From NCBI RefSeq assembly GCF_024139115.2, contig NC_085140.1, forward strand, positions 233,804,371 to 233,868,370: a stretch of 64,000 nucleotides of DNA, read 5' to 3'. This DNA comes from Armigeres subalbatus. Taxonomy: Eukaryota; Arthropoda; Insecta; Diptera; Culicidae. The notes under the pieces are model-generated. The model was given only the letters and a program-made list of their open reading frames with translations. It had not been told where the DNA came from and ran no database searches. Within the stretch, counting starts at the first letter, position 1; the number at the start of each line of letters is the position of its first letter. Position numbers and translations under genes: made by a program. Of the stretch, positions 33,239 through 46,104 are shown piece after piece.

Positions 33239-33691
33239 TAGTGATTATTTGGGGCATTCTGGCTGCTAGAAGGTGGAACACGAGCGGGACTTTCAGAGTG
33301 TGCTTGTCGATTTACAGACGAATCGAGACGGAAATGTGATAAGTGAACGAAACACAAAGAAGGCATCCTGATCAGATGCGGCGCAGTTAGGTTAGACCAC
33401 GATGCGAATTGGTAAGATATATATACTCCCATATTTTTATATCGACAAAACTTTACATCCCACGACGCATGGAGCTTAGGAACCTAATAATGGGTTTAAT
33501 TTTATTTGCCGAACATCAAAACTCAATAGATACGAAAAACATGCCCGCTTAACAGTTGCTTTGAATCGATAGTTTTGTGGTTTTACGAACATTAGCCCCA
33601 GTTGAAATTGTGACAGGTGTTGTTGCGAATGTGTCTTTGCGAGTGAAGTGGATTCATTTAAGTACATAGGTACACTGGCCGGCATAATAAA
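33239..33691 (+). promoter_or_regulatory. Rab9 3' UTR and candidate poly(A) signal
   Basis: The only AATAAA found soon after the stop is at 33686-33691, and it lies within the terminal repeat of the MITE starting at 33673. Transcript ending within the MITE would therefore be expected if no other signal is used. Confidence 0.4.
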
Positions 33692-34243
33692 GTGCCCACT
33701 TGCCGTTTTTCATACAAAATGGTCAACTTTGGAGCTCTAGATCTCGGGTTCCCGTGAACCGATTTGGCTGAAAATTTTACCAGAGCTCAGATATAACTTG
33801 AATTTTAACATATCTAAGTTTCGACCATATTGATTCACAGGTTAAAAAATTATTGCGGTATTACCAAAGTGAATCTTTTGGCAAAAATTTATTTTTTAAA
33901 TATCTTGAATTCTATAGGTTGTAGACTGATGACATATTCAGCAAAAACGCGTATTTTGCCAATACAAAAAAGTTTGCTATATATACCTGTACACTTAGAG
34001 ATGTAGTTTTCGAGGTATTTGAAAAACAATTTTTGCCAAAAAATTCACGTTGGTATTACCGCAATAATTTTAACCCTGTGAGTCAATATGCTCGAAACAT
34101 AGATATGTTAAAATTCAAGTTATATCTGAGCTCTGGTAAAATTTTCAGCCAAATCGGTTCACGGGAACCCAAGATCTAGAGCTCCAAAGTTGACCATTTT
34201 GTATGAAAAACGGCAAGTGGGCACTTTATTATGCCGGCCAGTG
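33673..34243. mobile_element. 571-bp long-armed foldback MITE, TA TSD
   Basis: Arms of ~210 bp begin CACTGGCCGGCATAATAAAG and repeat as the complement ending 34243. TA lies on both sides. Arm words include ccgtgaaccgatttggctga and gcggtattacc. The length and near-identity of the arms would give a long hairpin RNA if read through. Confidence 0.9.
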
Positions 34244-34245
34244 TA

Positions 34246-34569
34246 TATAAGAAGAGTAACGATATATATAAGATCTTCTGAAATAATAGGTCGATCGAAA
34301 TTTTTGTATGGTCAATCTAACCGCATATTTGTCCCATTTTTGTTGGGTTTCCTATTCATATGGGACAGATATGTTATTACTGGCAGTATATTACTGCCGG
34401 TATTTTAAGTCCCATATTGCCAATATCTTTCAAATTAAAACGTGCATATCGTCACCAAAATCGCCCTCTGATTACTTTAAAAACCACTTCTATATAAAAC
34501 ATCTTCATATTTGCCCTGTCGTATCTTGATGAAACTATCGAATCTATTTCACCTCTAGTTCTATCGTGA
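34246..34569. other. Unassigned DNA
   Basis: AT-rich spacer between the foldback MITE and the hAT element; no gene or repeat identified. Confidence 0.4.
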
Positions 34570-34683
34570 TGTACGCCCAGAGCCGTAGCGTGGACTCCCA
34601 GCGCCCTTGGCGAAACCGTTATTAGGCGCCCCTTACTTTCATACGTGTTCAAAACAAACATCATCAGCTGGGATTAAAATCAA

Positions 34684-35550
34684 TTGGCCTGGGTCCCTTC
34701 TCATTGCTCGATCCCGGGATTGAGAAAACGGGCTCTTTGGATAAGGTGGGTGCTATGGAAGATGATATTTAAAATCGGAAAATCATCTTCGATGAATGTA
34801 GATGGAAAAATGGGAAATTGGGTAGATGGCTGTATTCAATTCGCCCGCAGATGTCGAAAAGTCCATGGTTCAAAAAATTGAATATGGGACGAGACTTCAT
34901 TTAAACCGTGTGTCGTCTAATGTCCAATCACTATACTCCAACCAAATGCACATCATTTCAGAGAGAGGCTCTCGGAAGGCAGTCTCTGTGGTTGCGGCGA
35001 GAATTATCAGGATATTGATCACGTCGTGAACGTGCGAGGAGCGTGGCCCCAGATCTGCACTAAAGAAACATTCCCGGGTCCAAGGAAAACAACCAAAGTT
35101 TATTAGGAAAATGTTGGTGGGACTTGGTCTTGATTATATGTCCCTTGTTCACCAAGTTTTGGGAGTTGCTGATGTAAAACTGTAATCATGGTCCGCCCAT
35201 CCTCTTGCCTGCCGTACCCCATCACAAATGTTTTCCTCTTGTTGTCCATTTTAATGTCTGTCGTTCCCCTTCCATATGTCTTCCTCTCGTTGTTGTCTCC
35301 CAAGAAAATGTTTGTTCGTCCCGTTACAGAAGTGACACGTCGTTAAGAATGGCAACTAAGTGAACATCAGCATCGTTATTACTTAAGCTTAAGCTCCATT
35401 AATTCCCTTCCTTTCCTACTGTATTATTGTATTCCATAACCTCGACCAAACCGTGAGTCGTCCTCAAAACTAACATTAGTGCATAAAAATCATGAAAAAT
35501 TACTATTAAAACATGATTTTGGCGTTGTAATGCTTAACGGCAAATAAACC
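34684..35550 (+). pseudogene. LINE 3' fragment: RNase H end and 3' UTR
   Basis: The + strand reads LAWVPSHCSIPG (typical of the RNase H domain of I/Loa-type LINEs), then shifted frames DKVGAMEDDI, NRKIIFDE and, from ~34880, MGRDF...CRLMSNHYTPT and CGCGENYQDIDHVV (the C-terminal Cys/His cluster). An untranslated tail follows to about 35550. Several frameshifts make it dead. 5'-truncated as expected of LINE copies, and lying within the hAT element. Confidence 0.75.
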
Positions 35551-36135
35551 TTCCAAATGAACGATAGTTATTTTTTTAATTTTTTTGCGTGGTGGATTTA
35601 ATAAATGTTTGCTTTATGAATTCCTTAAGCCTCTATAACCGGCATATGTTTCAATAAGTAGGAAAGGAGGTAAGGATTATTAAAAACAAGAAGATTTCTA
35701 AAAATCCATTTTCTAGAAATTTTACCGATTTTCGGAAAGGTTAAATAAGCCCACGCAAATAAAAAAAACTAGATCCAATAGTGCGTGTACCGCCAAAAAA
35801 AAACAATTCACGCAGTATTGGATCGGAAGTAGTCGCATCAAAAGGAATCCTACTTAGAAGTGGATCGAATGATTGCCATTAGACCTTGGTCGGTGGTTTG
35901 AAAGAACTTTTGGACTTGAAATAAACTTTTACTTTGGAAAGAATTTGTAGAAGGTAGGAATAGCGATTGGGCCAAGTCATATCAAGAAAAACCGAACTCC
36001 GGACCTATTCAAGTCAAGTCATAACAATTCGTGGAGTGGATCTTTCGGAAGTTTGGTGGCGTTAGTTGACATCATTACTTAATTCTTTCGATAAGTGCTT
36101 CGTTTAATGATCCAAAAATAAAATCAAATTGAAAG

Positions 36136-36626
36136 TAGGGTCGGTGTACCAATTGTCGCCATACATAAGAACAACTATTTTTTTTAAATAAGTAAAAAGC
36201 ATGTGGGTGGAATTTATATATCAAGCGAAAGGTTTTACTTCCTGCTCTTTAGAACAGCTGTGAAAACCACAATAAAATTTGTTATTATCCTCAAAATTGA
36301 TTAATCCATAATAGGAACGCATGCACCAGTTGTGGCACTATTCTTAATTTTGGTTCCTTATTTGGCAAATCCCATTGTTTTCTTATGTGACTGGCCAAAT
36401 TGGGACCACTAGTGCGACAACTGGTGCAAAGGACGATAAAAATTAAGCAAAATCCATTTTTACAATTATTCTTTGCTTGTTTTGTAGGAAATCAAAGGCG
36501 TTATCGTGTCGTATGAATATGCTTTATCGATATGAACTTGGTTTGCGGTGATTTGATTGGTCATTTGACCTATAAAGCGCTAGTGCGACAACTGGTGCTA
36601 TAGCCACAACTGGTACACCTAGCCTA
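36136..36626. mobile_element. ~490-bp MITE
   Basis: Ends TAGGGTCGGTGTACCA and (complement) TAGGCTAGGTGTACCA; internal words aactggtgc and agtgcgacaactgg repeat. TSD not clear. Confidence 0.55.
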
Positions 36627-37115
36627 TCATCGAATATTCAACGGCTTTTCTTGTTATTTTTTTACCATCATAAAGTGTCTGGTTTAAAGGAATCGAAAAT
36701 GTCACTGGATCAAATGCGTTCGTTATGATTCCTTTTCGAACCTCAAATAGTTTGCATGCATAAATATGAGAGAATTTATTTCAAATTCAAACAAACTCAC
36801 AATCTCTATTTCCGAGTATCTACTATTCAAAACTGTCTTAGTCATGAACAAAAATTATACGTAGTTTCTCACAGTCTACTCTGTGTTTCGCCTTTGGCGT
36901 AATGAAGTACTCATATAGGGCTTTTTACCCAGAAACTTGATCCAATATTCTTTTCAATTGTATTTCCTGTCCAATTCAAGTATTCAAACGCGTAAAAAAC
37001 CTCGATTAGATTTGTTATAATTTCTTATAGTTCTGGATTTCAGCGCCCCCCTAAGGCCTGGCGCCCTTGGCGGGGGGCAACCTGGCCAACCACACGCTAC
37101 GGCGCTGTGTACGCC

Positions 37116-37830
37116 TAAGTCTGGAAGATGCTATTAGCATTTCCCTTTCATTGTAAATATGAACTTTTCGCAGCAGTACACTGGGCTCTCTTTTTGCGCG
37201 GATTGTTTTGGCTATTTATGGTCTTTGGATTAATTAAAACATTGAGTTGACTCCTCGAAAATATCCACAAATAATCGAAGAAAAATCAGGTGGTGGTATT
37301 TGAAAAGTTATGGGAATTGAGTTAGACTGAAAAATTGATGAATTCTATCCGCGTAAAAAAACGATTCCAGTGTAATACAGTCATCTAATAAATCAAAGTT
37401 GTTTGCATACTGAGGTAGATAAATAGTCCTTGCTATGTAAAACTTTAAAAAATGTCAAACCAAAACATTAAAACAAGTCCGGTGTTGTAGAAAGTTTGGT
37501 GGAGACAGAAGATGAAAAAACATTTTTTCCGCCTTAATGGATTACCGTAATAGGATTTAGGATGATTTTCATAAACTATTTCATAAATGTTTCCAAGTTC
37601 GTTTATTTGGTAGGCTCAGGCGTGTATAACACTTTACGGAGCCATGGTTCTTGGTGATATACAATCAATATCTTTTTATTATACAGTCAGTAAGAGAGGG
37701 GAAGTAGCCAGCGTACTCGTGGCAAAAGCTATGGAGCTCAACGGAACAAAAAGACAGAGACTAAACAAAAAAAAACATTTAATAAATTAATTAACATAGT
37801 TTTGATCATCGTGTGACTTAATTAAAAATA
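37116..37830. other. AT-rich DNA, no gene seen
   Basis: No coding frame or paired repeats noticed apart from a short purine run near 37690. Confidence 0.4.
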
Positions 37831-37835
37831 ATTTA

Positions 37836-38115
37836 TTGGCTTTTTTTTCGGTGATAATTACTACACAAAGCGAAAAGTAGTAGATGAAAGTAATGAAGAT
37901 ACAGATTTGATTGACACCGCAAACGAACGGCAAGTGTGAAATGAATAGAAACTAAAGGTGGCAGATCAACAATGCTTGTTCACACATATGGCCCTCTGCT
38001 AACCTCCAGTTTCTATTTATCCGCTCGCTTGCGGTGTCAATCGAATCTGTATCTTCATTACTTTCATCTACTCCCTTTCGCTTTGAGTAGTATAATTATC
38101 ACCGAAAAAAGCCAA
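37836..38115. mobile_element. 280-bp foldback MITE, TA TSD
   Basis: Arms ttggcttttttttcggtgat...gatgaaagtaatgaagatac agatttgattgacaccgcaa and the complement. TA at 37834-37835 and 38116-38117. Confidence 0.8.
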
Positions 38116-38219
38116 TACATTAATTTCGATATTTCTAAGATTTTTCTTAAGTAGAGGTTGTAGCGGTGTAGGAATGATTTTATATTATTTCCATTTTTTA
38201 TATACTACGGCATGTCCAA

Positions 38220-38760
38220 TCCGCTATAAACTATTACATTTCACCAGCCTGCGATGTTTGCATATTTGTACACTTGGAAGCGTCTGCGCCATTCACCATT
38301 TTCCACCACACTGCCAAGTATTGCAAGCAGAATTTCCCGCTCAAATTCTCCGAGAATTCGATAGTCTTTATCTTTACGCGTCCATGCTTCATGGCCGTAG
38401 AGGGCGATTGGACGAATAAACGATGTTTACAGAGCTAGTTTTGCCCGTGTCTATAAGCTCCGAGACTTTAGCTGACTCCAAGAACCGTAGAATGTCTTAC
38501 TTGCAGACACGTCTTTTCACATTGCGACTAACATCATTATCACATGTAACGAGTGTTCTAAGATATATAAATTCGTCGACAACCTCAAATCGCATCCCAT
38601 CCATTTCCATCTCGGGACCAACACCGTTGGGACTGCCTTGTTCTCTACTAGTTAACAGATACTCAGTTTTGTTGGTGTTTATGATCAGCCCTATTCTTTC
38701 AGTCTCCCATTCAAAAGGCACGAAAGCCTTATCCACTGCTCTGCGATCTACCAATGATGT
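38220..38760 (-). pseudogene. RTE-type LINE reverse transcriptase C-terminal relic
   Basis: Minus-strand peptides RIGLIINTNKTEYLL, FEVVDEFIYLRTLVTCDNDV, then (shifted) IRPIALYGHEAWTRKDKD and VVENGEWRRRF occur in the order of the thumb/C-terminal part of JAM/RTE-like LINEs (KTKY, EEFIYLGTLVTCDNDVS, LYGHEAW, NGxWRRR). At least two frame changes; no ends found. Confidence 0.75.
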
Positions 38761-38819
38761 CTATGTCATCCGAACATATTGGATGGCTTACCAGATATTC
38801 TGACTCTCAATTTGAACCC

Positions 38820-39150
38820 ATATCCCAAAACTTTTACATTGAACACCATCGTACAGGTGTGTCCAAACTTTTGAGCGTGACGCTTATACCTATTCCATTG
38901 AATAATTCTTGTCTATTCTCCTCAAATTCATGAACAAAATCATGAATATGTATCGTTCTATTTCAAATTTAATTCAAAATTTAGTTGACCCAATGCTAGG
39001 CTGACTATACGTACCGTATTGAACGGGACAGTCCCGTCGTAATCTAAAAAATCTTCAATTTGTCCCGTTTTTTCATTGTTTCTTCCAAAGATACCAAAAT
39101 CTAAAATATTGTTCAAACAAATTCAATATTTTAGGCAGGAATCTGGAATC
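38820..39150. other. Unassigned DNA, possible element end
   Basis: aacgggacagtcccgtcgta near 39025 is a short palindrome seen at ends of some mosquito elements; a loosely similar inverted piece occurs near 48050-48105. Not strong enough to define an element. Confidence 0.25.
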
Positions 39151-39155
39151 AATTA

Positions 39156-39552
39156 GGGGGAATGACGGCTTTGGCAGGTTTTGTTCTATTATTGTCAGGG
39201 GTTTTTTTTAAAAAGATATTTTAGTTACTAGATAAAGATTGTCGCTGTCGTCGCTGTCCGGAACATCTTTTGCTGGCGAGGATAGGGGAGCTAAATGTCA
39301 AAGAAGGAAAATCCATACGATTTGACAGGTATGTACCACACATGTTTCGGACAGCAGAACAAAGGGAACCGAAGCGACAATCTTTATCTAGTAACTAAAA
39401 TATCTTTTGTTTTTTATGACTGAGTATGCTCAAATTTGGCCTAAACATTCTTTGCATGTCAAAGAATATTGTGGCCAAATTTCATAAAATTCGGTCGACA
39501 AAACCCCCCCTGCCAATAATAGAACAAAACCTGCCAAAGCCATCTTTTCCCC
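39156..39552. mobile_element. 397-bp palindromic MITE with another nested inside
   Basis: Outer ends ggggaatgacggctttggca, ggttttgttctattattg and complement, TA at 39154-39155 and 39553-39554. Inside, ~39210-39408 has its own arms aaaagatattttagttacta gataaagattgtcgc and complement. Confidence 0.75.
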
Positions 39553-39699
39553 TACATAGAAAGTGTTTTTTTTGTGTCTTGTTATCTATGCCGTATTGTA
39601 TTTTCCATTGATCGACTTTTCTTAAGGTTTTCAACAGGCTTCTCTGGGAGATTTTTTCATACAGTTTTATTTCAATGATTTTTTGCTGCATTAAATTCT

Positions 39700-40540
39700 A
39701 TCAGTAGATTGAACGGAATTAGTAAATTGGTAGGCAAGTATTTCCTAAAAATCAGGTCACGCCTCAACGTCAACAAAATGAAGCGCAGGGACAGACGTTC
39801 TAATCTTCAGATTAAGTTCATTTTCGATTATTCTTTCTAAATCTGCTGTCATTCTTTTTTTTTATTCAAATCTTCTTTACCACATATTTTTCAATCATTT
39901 GATTCTTTCCGAAACATTAAGAATCATACAAAATCTTTCTGAACATTTCGAAACCATCAACTGTAAAGAAACGACGGCATGACAAAATAATTTATAAATC
40001 AACTGAACAATATCGAGTTTAAGGCAGTTTCAAACCGAGGGAAAATTTGGTCGGATTAAGGCTAGATTCAAGGTCCTTACGTACTTTAAGGCTCGTTCGC
40101 ACACCAGAAGCTTGTCTGCAAATTTCGCTCAAATGTTTGGACGAGATTTATGGGATTCCGTTATGAAAATTTAGAAATCCAGCTGGATTTGGCACGGGAA
40201 ATCAATAATCCCACCCTTTTGCTCCTTTCGCATTTCCCTTTTGACATTTTTTCTTAAACTATTTTTTCTTTGCCTTCTAATGCCGAAAACCGGCCTTAGG
40301 CAGGGTGCTTTGACTATTGTTTGTTATTTTCAATTGCACAGAATTGGAAAACTTTTTGATATTGGTCAATAATAAAAACCTTAATGCAAATCTAAGGTAG
40401 ATAAAAATAAAATTTTAAAATTTACATTTTTTTTTAAATATTGAAAGATGCGTAATTTTCTGTTCCATCGTGTTTTTGTCAGCGTCTCTTTGAAGAGTGA
40501 AATATTTGTATTTTAGTATTTTCCATAAATAACTTAATAC
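39700..40540. other. AT-rich DNA, no gene seen
   Basis: No frames above chance and no paired repeats recognised. Confidence 0.4.
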
Positions 40541-40542
40541 GA

Positions 40543-40740
40543 TTGTATAACATTTCACCGAAAACTATTTCGTGGAATTCCTTTTCGCGGTTGAACATTT
40601 CGCAGAATAACATTTGGCGGTTTGTAACTTTTCGCGGTACGACATTTGGCGGTTTGTACCTTTTCGCCGAATGACTTTTGGCGGAATGTACCATTTCGCG
40701 GAATGCACCATTTCGCGGAATGCACCATTTCGCGGAATAT
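40543..40740 (+). repeat. ~20-bp minisatellite (ttcgcggaat)
   Basis: Degenerate units such as catttcgcggaatgcac and tttggcggtttgtac about every 19-22 bp. The same unit family lies inverted at 47750-47900; outermost words (gattgtataacatttcaccg and complement of agggttgtatac) also correspond. Frames on both strands here are repeat artefacts. Confidence 0.8.
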
Positions 40741-40779
40741 TAATAATAATAGCCTTTGTCCATTCAGCATTTCCATGTT

Positions 40780-41530
40780 GATGATGATGATGATGATGGT
40801 CCCGCCACATACCCCTACAAAGGTTTGAGCTAGACGATTTATCTTTAAGATAATTAATTGAATGATATAATAACAATTTAATCAGATTTGCAAAAAACAA
40901 AAACGATCTGATTACCATCACAGATATGAATTACATAACTTTTCATTACTATCCAGCAAAAAGGTAAATTTAAAAAAACTGTTGTTTTCATCTACAGATT
41001 CTCATAAGCATCGGTAGTGATACTTCGAGTTTATACTAAAATGCAAAACTTGTGATACCTCTCGCACAGATTTCAAAAGTTCCACCTAGAATCGCGTTTC
41101 ATGTTTATACAAGACCACGTTTATCACTCGTAAGCATCAATAAAATTAATAATCTATGTCGTCAACAAAACTAAAACTTGTGTTACCGCTCCGTCGATAT
41201 CAAAAGTTTCGGTATCAGCCACGGAACAAAACTCTACCAGATCGCCCATTACTAATCCGAAGAATCATTCAAACAGTTGAAAATGCGCAAGTCTGTACAT
41301 AAATTTAAAAATCATCCATATCTGCTTTGCGCGCGCGAGACTCAAACTTTTGTAGACTACACAAAAAAGGTCAGATTACAATTACGTCAATATATATAAA
41401 ATCCATCATCATCATCGAGGCGAACAAAACAGTTTATCATGGCCTCAATAAATATAAAATACAATTGTCCAAACAAACAATCCGTAGGTCAAACTTCGTC
41501 AAGATACAAAATTTATTGAATTATAAAAAG
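40780..41530. other. AT-rich DNA, no gene seen
   Basis: A short (gat)n run at 40778-40797; otherwise nothing recognised before the LINE 3' end. Confidence 0.4.
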
Positions 41531-41560
41531 TCAACTAAGTAGCTGCTTAAAAGGCAGCTT

Positions 41561-44280
41561 TTACGTGTGAAACACAAAGTCTCTTAAACTGTGATAATGT
41601 CGTTGCACGTTTGATATGTGTAGGCATCGAATTGAATTAATTGATACCTTTAAAAACAAAGAATTTTGTGAAGCTCCATGCAAAAAGTATGGTGTTCTTA
41701 TATCTTCCGCGTTTCTAGTGTTATATCTATGAATGTCACTTCCTCTTTCAATTCGATCACACAAATATCGAGGCAGCAATCCGTTAATTACTTTAAAAAT
41801 GAACACCATTGTCAAATACACAATTCTTTGCTTCACCGAGAGCCACTGCAAAGCATCCAACAAAAAAGTTGAGGAAGTGAATCTGTTACATCTCAAAATC
41901 AAACGCATAATCTTATTCTGCAAACGCTGCAATCTCGATATTTGTGTCTGATTTGCTAAAAACAAAATGGAAGGACAAAAGTCCAAGTGAGGAGAGATGA
42001 TTGATTTGTACAACTGTATTTTGCTAGCAATATTTAATTCGTTTTCAGTCGACAGAGGATTCCATACTTCTTGGCTATTTTCTTGATGACATTGTCAATA
42101 TGTTGGTCAAATTTCAATTTATCATCAATAATCACGCCAAGATATTTAATTTCCCGTACGCGATCAAGTGTCTCGTCATCAATTTTCACAGAGACATTAT
42201 CAATTGAACGATTTCATGAAATAATCATGTACTTTGTTTTACTAATATTCAATTTCAACTGTTTGTACTTCAACCATCTACTTAAAGAATGCAAATCTTC
42301 ATTCAAGCGTTCAATCGCATCTTCTAAGTCTCTAGCTGCAATGAATAACACAGTATCATCTGCGAATAAGTTTATATCACAAAAACGTAAAACCCGTCGC
42401 ATGTCATTTATATACATAATAAACAAAAGGGCCCCAATACACTTCCCTGTGGCACTCCTAGGGTGTTCTCCATGGGACGAGATACAGAATCATTAAAAGC
42501 AGTCCGTTGAGTTCTGTCAGACAAATAGCTTTTAAACCAATTGTATGCAGAACCTGAAATTCCAAAGCGCTCCAAAGTTTTCAACAATAAGGGCCTAGAA
42601 ATTGTCTCAAAAGCGCGTTTAAGATCCAAGAACACAGCAACAATCGTATCTTTATGCTCTATGCTTTCTTTCCATTTAGCTAATACCAAGTTCAAAGCGG
42701 TTTCGCAGGAGTGACCCTTCCGGTATCCTGATTGTTCCGGTATTAACAAGTTATTACTATTTAAATACATAAGTAGCTGGCCTTTAACAACAAGTTCTAA
42801 AATTTTCTCTACTGTGTGCAACATGTTGATGGGACGAAACTCTTCGGCTTTAATCGTTCCAGCAACTTTTTGTATAGGAATCACAAGAGATTCCTTCCAA
42901 ACTTGTGGCACGTGCCCAGTTTGCAATGATTCATTTATCAGGTCCAGCAGGTTGTGTCCGATGACATGAAAGCAATCTTGTATAATTTTAGCATTAACAT
43001 TATCAATACCAGCCGTTTTTCCTAGATTAAAACAAATCGTTTCAAGTTCTTGAAATGTAATGGGGTGAAAACCTTCGAATCTCAAGTTACTGTTAACTGG
43101 CTGTTTTATTTCGTCAGGTTCATCCACTAACTCGATAGATCGGTTAATGGTTGAAACGCTTTCAATAAAATAATCATTGAATTTAGAAGCGATTACTTCT
43201 TCCGACTCTTCTAATGTGCCATTAAAAGTTATGGATCGCGGTTTACAAGAACTAGGTTTTAACAATGATTTTAATATTTTAATATTGCGAATATTTATTC
43301 CGCGCAACCTGGTACCTATTCCAATGATTTTCATTATTACTTTTACGACATTTTTTGTACAACTTATCTCTTTTACGTTTAAGACGTAAAAGATCTAGAT
43401 TGTACCAGCTGTTTGAATTATTCAAAGTTACTAATTTCTGTTCAACTAACTGATTGGTACAGGATTTTAAGACGCTCGTGATAACAGCTGCTCTTTGATC
43501 TAAATTACCAGTATTTTCTCGAAAATCCACGTTTGTTTCGATAAGGCTCGTAATTGCTTGTTTCGAATATTTTCTCCAGCACTTAAGTTTTACCAAATCG
43601 TTATTATTACTACTGTCATCTGTAATGCTAATGACTAGTGTTTCATGATCGGTTACTTTTAAATCACAATTCGTAACACTAGTGACAGAATCAAAGTTAG
43701 AGTAAACATGATCAATCAAAGTTCTACTGTGCCGAGAAATACGCGTATACTCATTTACTTTTTGTTTTAAATTAAAAAGTCAACTAATCGCTTCAAATGA
43801 TTCGAATTTGAATCGTCACACCAATTGATATTAAAATCGCCAGCAATAACATTTAATTTACTAGGATCCATAAACGACTCTAACCAGTTTTCAAAAATTT
43901 CCAAAAATGCTGGTCATTAGCACTGGGAGAGTGATATAAAATACCGTAATTACCCAACTTCATGCCACGTACAACTGCAATGCCTAAGAACCAATTGCCA
44001 TCGCAAACTTCGTTCAATTGAAGCTTGAACTGAACTGATTCTTTGACATAAATAGCAACTCCGCCGGTGTGTCTCGAATGTGATAGACAAGCAGCAACAC
44101 TATATCCCGGAATACTATATTGATCAAATGCTTCTAAGTTAACAATATGAGTTTCAGATAGAAATACTAAAGTGGACGTTTATCTTCTACAATCTTACGT
44201 AGTGCAACGTAGTTTGTAGACAAACCAGCAATATTCAAATACAAAATATCTAAATTATTCACATTTCTACTGGAACTTGG
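41561..44280 (-). pseudogene. CR1-like ORF2: endonuclease and reverse transcriptase
   Basis: From 44280: NLDILYLNIAGLSTNY opens the endonuclease; GGVAIYVKES and, at 43719, MIDHVYSNFDSV...KVTDHETLVI close it. RT at 43334-42408 has PINMLHTVEK, LDLKRAFETI (motif A Asp), GVPQGSVLGP (motif B); one base is missing at ~42425, after which MYINDM...FADDT (motif C) follows. The C-terminal part (42013-41561) has SPHLDFCPSILF and RLQRLQNKIMRLIL. Stops and frameshifts rule out activity. Confidence 0.88.
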
Positions 44281-44283
44281 TTG

Positions 44284-45714
44284 CTATTCATTGAAACGTA
44301 AGCTGCTCTTTTTACGATCAAATAACCTTTTATAAACTTTACACTCAGTACTAAATGCTCCGTGGTTTACGTCCAGATTCATTTTACGTTCTTTATTCAT
44401 TTTCAAACAATTGATACATTTCAAAGCAGTTGACGTGCAATCAGATGTTTTGTGACCTTCACTGCACTTAGAACACGCAATACTATTCTTGCATTCCGTA
44501 CTCATGTGCCCAAATTCTCCACATTGGAAGCATCTTAGAACACTAATTTCGGGAACTACAAGGCACCGATCAAACCTTATATTCACTTTCTTCGCGGTCA
44601 GCAAGCAACTATGAGTATCCTTATCGACTTCAATCACAACATTGTATTTGTTGTACTTGAAACGTGGATTTTCGTACGTCCTGATAACCTTTACTTCATT
44701 TATAGCGATGTCTTCATTTTGATTTTTAAAATCTCGATGAAGTCATCGGAGGATAATTATCGCACATGCCCATCACTTTAAGCCTTGGCACCGATGTGGG
44801 AACAACAGCATTGTAGCTTTCACCCAGATCGCTTTGAATGCCATCTTTCACAACATTTACATTGTATCCTGTTGCACACTCAGCAATAATAGAGCCGTCT
44901 TTCCCGTTCCTAAAGTTACTGATTTTGTGTGTTTTGGATCTAATTTATCGTTCAAAAATTTCCGAGTAGCATCACTACTCTGGTTGGACTCTTTAGGTTT
45001 AATCACAATAACCGGGCGAGCCTTACGTTTACTTTTCGCTTCCTGCGTTACAGCAATTTTTTCGTACTTTTAACTTTATTCCCAATTTTACTTTTCACAA
45101 CATCCGCGAAACTAACGTTTTCTGTCAACAAATTTTCCGACGCATCGCTAACGTCATCAAGAACCTTACGCTTTTTAGGTCTGGGATTCTGACCAGGCTC
45201 CGAAGCCGTGCTAGATGTACCATGCATTATATTCATTGCAGCTAAGCTCTTATTCGAGTTAAATTGAAAAATGAACTTTTCATATTTTCCAACTCTTGAC
45301 CAACTGATTTTGGAAGCCACTAATAGCCTCACCCAAAACGCAATTCAATTTACTTGCCAATTGTTCCATACCGAGCTTCAACGCGCTGTCTATCTGGGCA
45401 GTAATGTGATCTCGGATGCCACCAATCGATTCGGAGAGAGAAGAAATTTTCTTCATCTCTTCCTCAAAACGGGTAACGTCCGACACCTTTACATTCTGTC
45501 CGTCGCAAAACCGACTCGACAGACAGTCCGAACACTTGAATAGCACATTTACGTTCTCCGTTATCAACCTCGCTGCTGCCTTATTCTCGATAGGAGAACA
45601 GCGGGCGTGAAAGTGCTTATCGCACTGACAACAACGCAGCGGGAAATCGTTGATAGCGATCCCCACTTTACACTTTTCACATTCCATATCGTCGCCACAC
45701 CGCAGTGGATGCAA
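44284..45714 (-). pseudogene. CR1-like ORF1: PHD finger plus zinc knuckles
   Basis: From 45714: MECEKCKVGIAINDFPLRCC, QCDKHFHARC and FKCSDCL make a C4HC3 PHD-like finger, followed by a coiled region. The frame shifts at ~45300 into KKRKVLDDVSDASENLL... and again into 44637-44284, which has CFQCGEFGHMSTEC (CX2CX4HX4C), CSKCSEGHKTSDC and CINC, a row of knuckles. Such proteins bind the LINE RNA. No intact frame joins the parts. Confidence 0.8.
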
Positions 45715-46104
45715 ACATGCAACGATACACTACACAGCACACAGAGACAAGCAAAAATAAAAGGTGCAAAAACGACAACGACAGCTTGCCGCACGAAACT
45801 ATAGGTTGTACTATGGCTTCGCGGGATGCTGTGTTGAGTAATAAATTACGAAATTATATGAAAATGAGTCACAGAGATATTATATCTCCTACTTATCCTG
45901 ATTAAAAAACACTATAGGCACACGTTAAATAGATTTTTCCCGTGGCACAAGCACAATTTCACACGAAATAATTAACTTTTTAATACCGCACAGAGGCAAA
46001 CAAACTATCATGTTCACCATCACCACGTTACCATTTTGTTACCATTTTTTTACATTCGTTTAACACGAGATTCGTCGATTTTTTTTTGTTTTTTGATAAG
46101 TTTC

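Larger units (their letters stand above)
34578..37107. mobile_element. 2.53-kb hAT-type element, TSD tgtacgcc
   Basis: Ends CAGAGCCGTAGCGTGG and (complement) CAGCGCCGTAGCGTGTGG. The 8-bp tgtacgcc is at 34570-34577 and 37108-37115. Subterminal agcgcccttggcg occurs at both ends. No hAT transposase frame is present; the inside holds a LINE 3' end and another MITE. Confidence 0.85.
41530..45830 (-). mobile_element. CR1-like LINE, near full length, broken
   Basis: Read on the minus strand: ORF1 with PHD finger and zinc knuckles, then ORF2 with endonuclease and reverse transcriptase, in the order of CR1-group elements, whose ORF1 is known to carry PHD domains. At least five frame breaks. The 3' end is near 41530 and the 5' end near 45830; neither boundary is proven by a TSD. 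Confidence 0.85.

Noticed and set aside
40479..40921. Several minus frames rich in AKWYIP/HSAKR
   Set aside because: Translations of a degenerate 20-bp minisatellite.
43279..43719. Separate gene MIDHVYSN...
   Set aside because: It is the end of the CR1-like endonuclease in continuity with flanking LINE frames.
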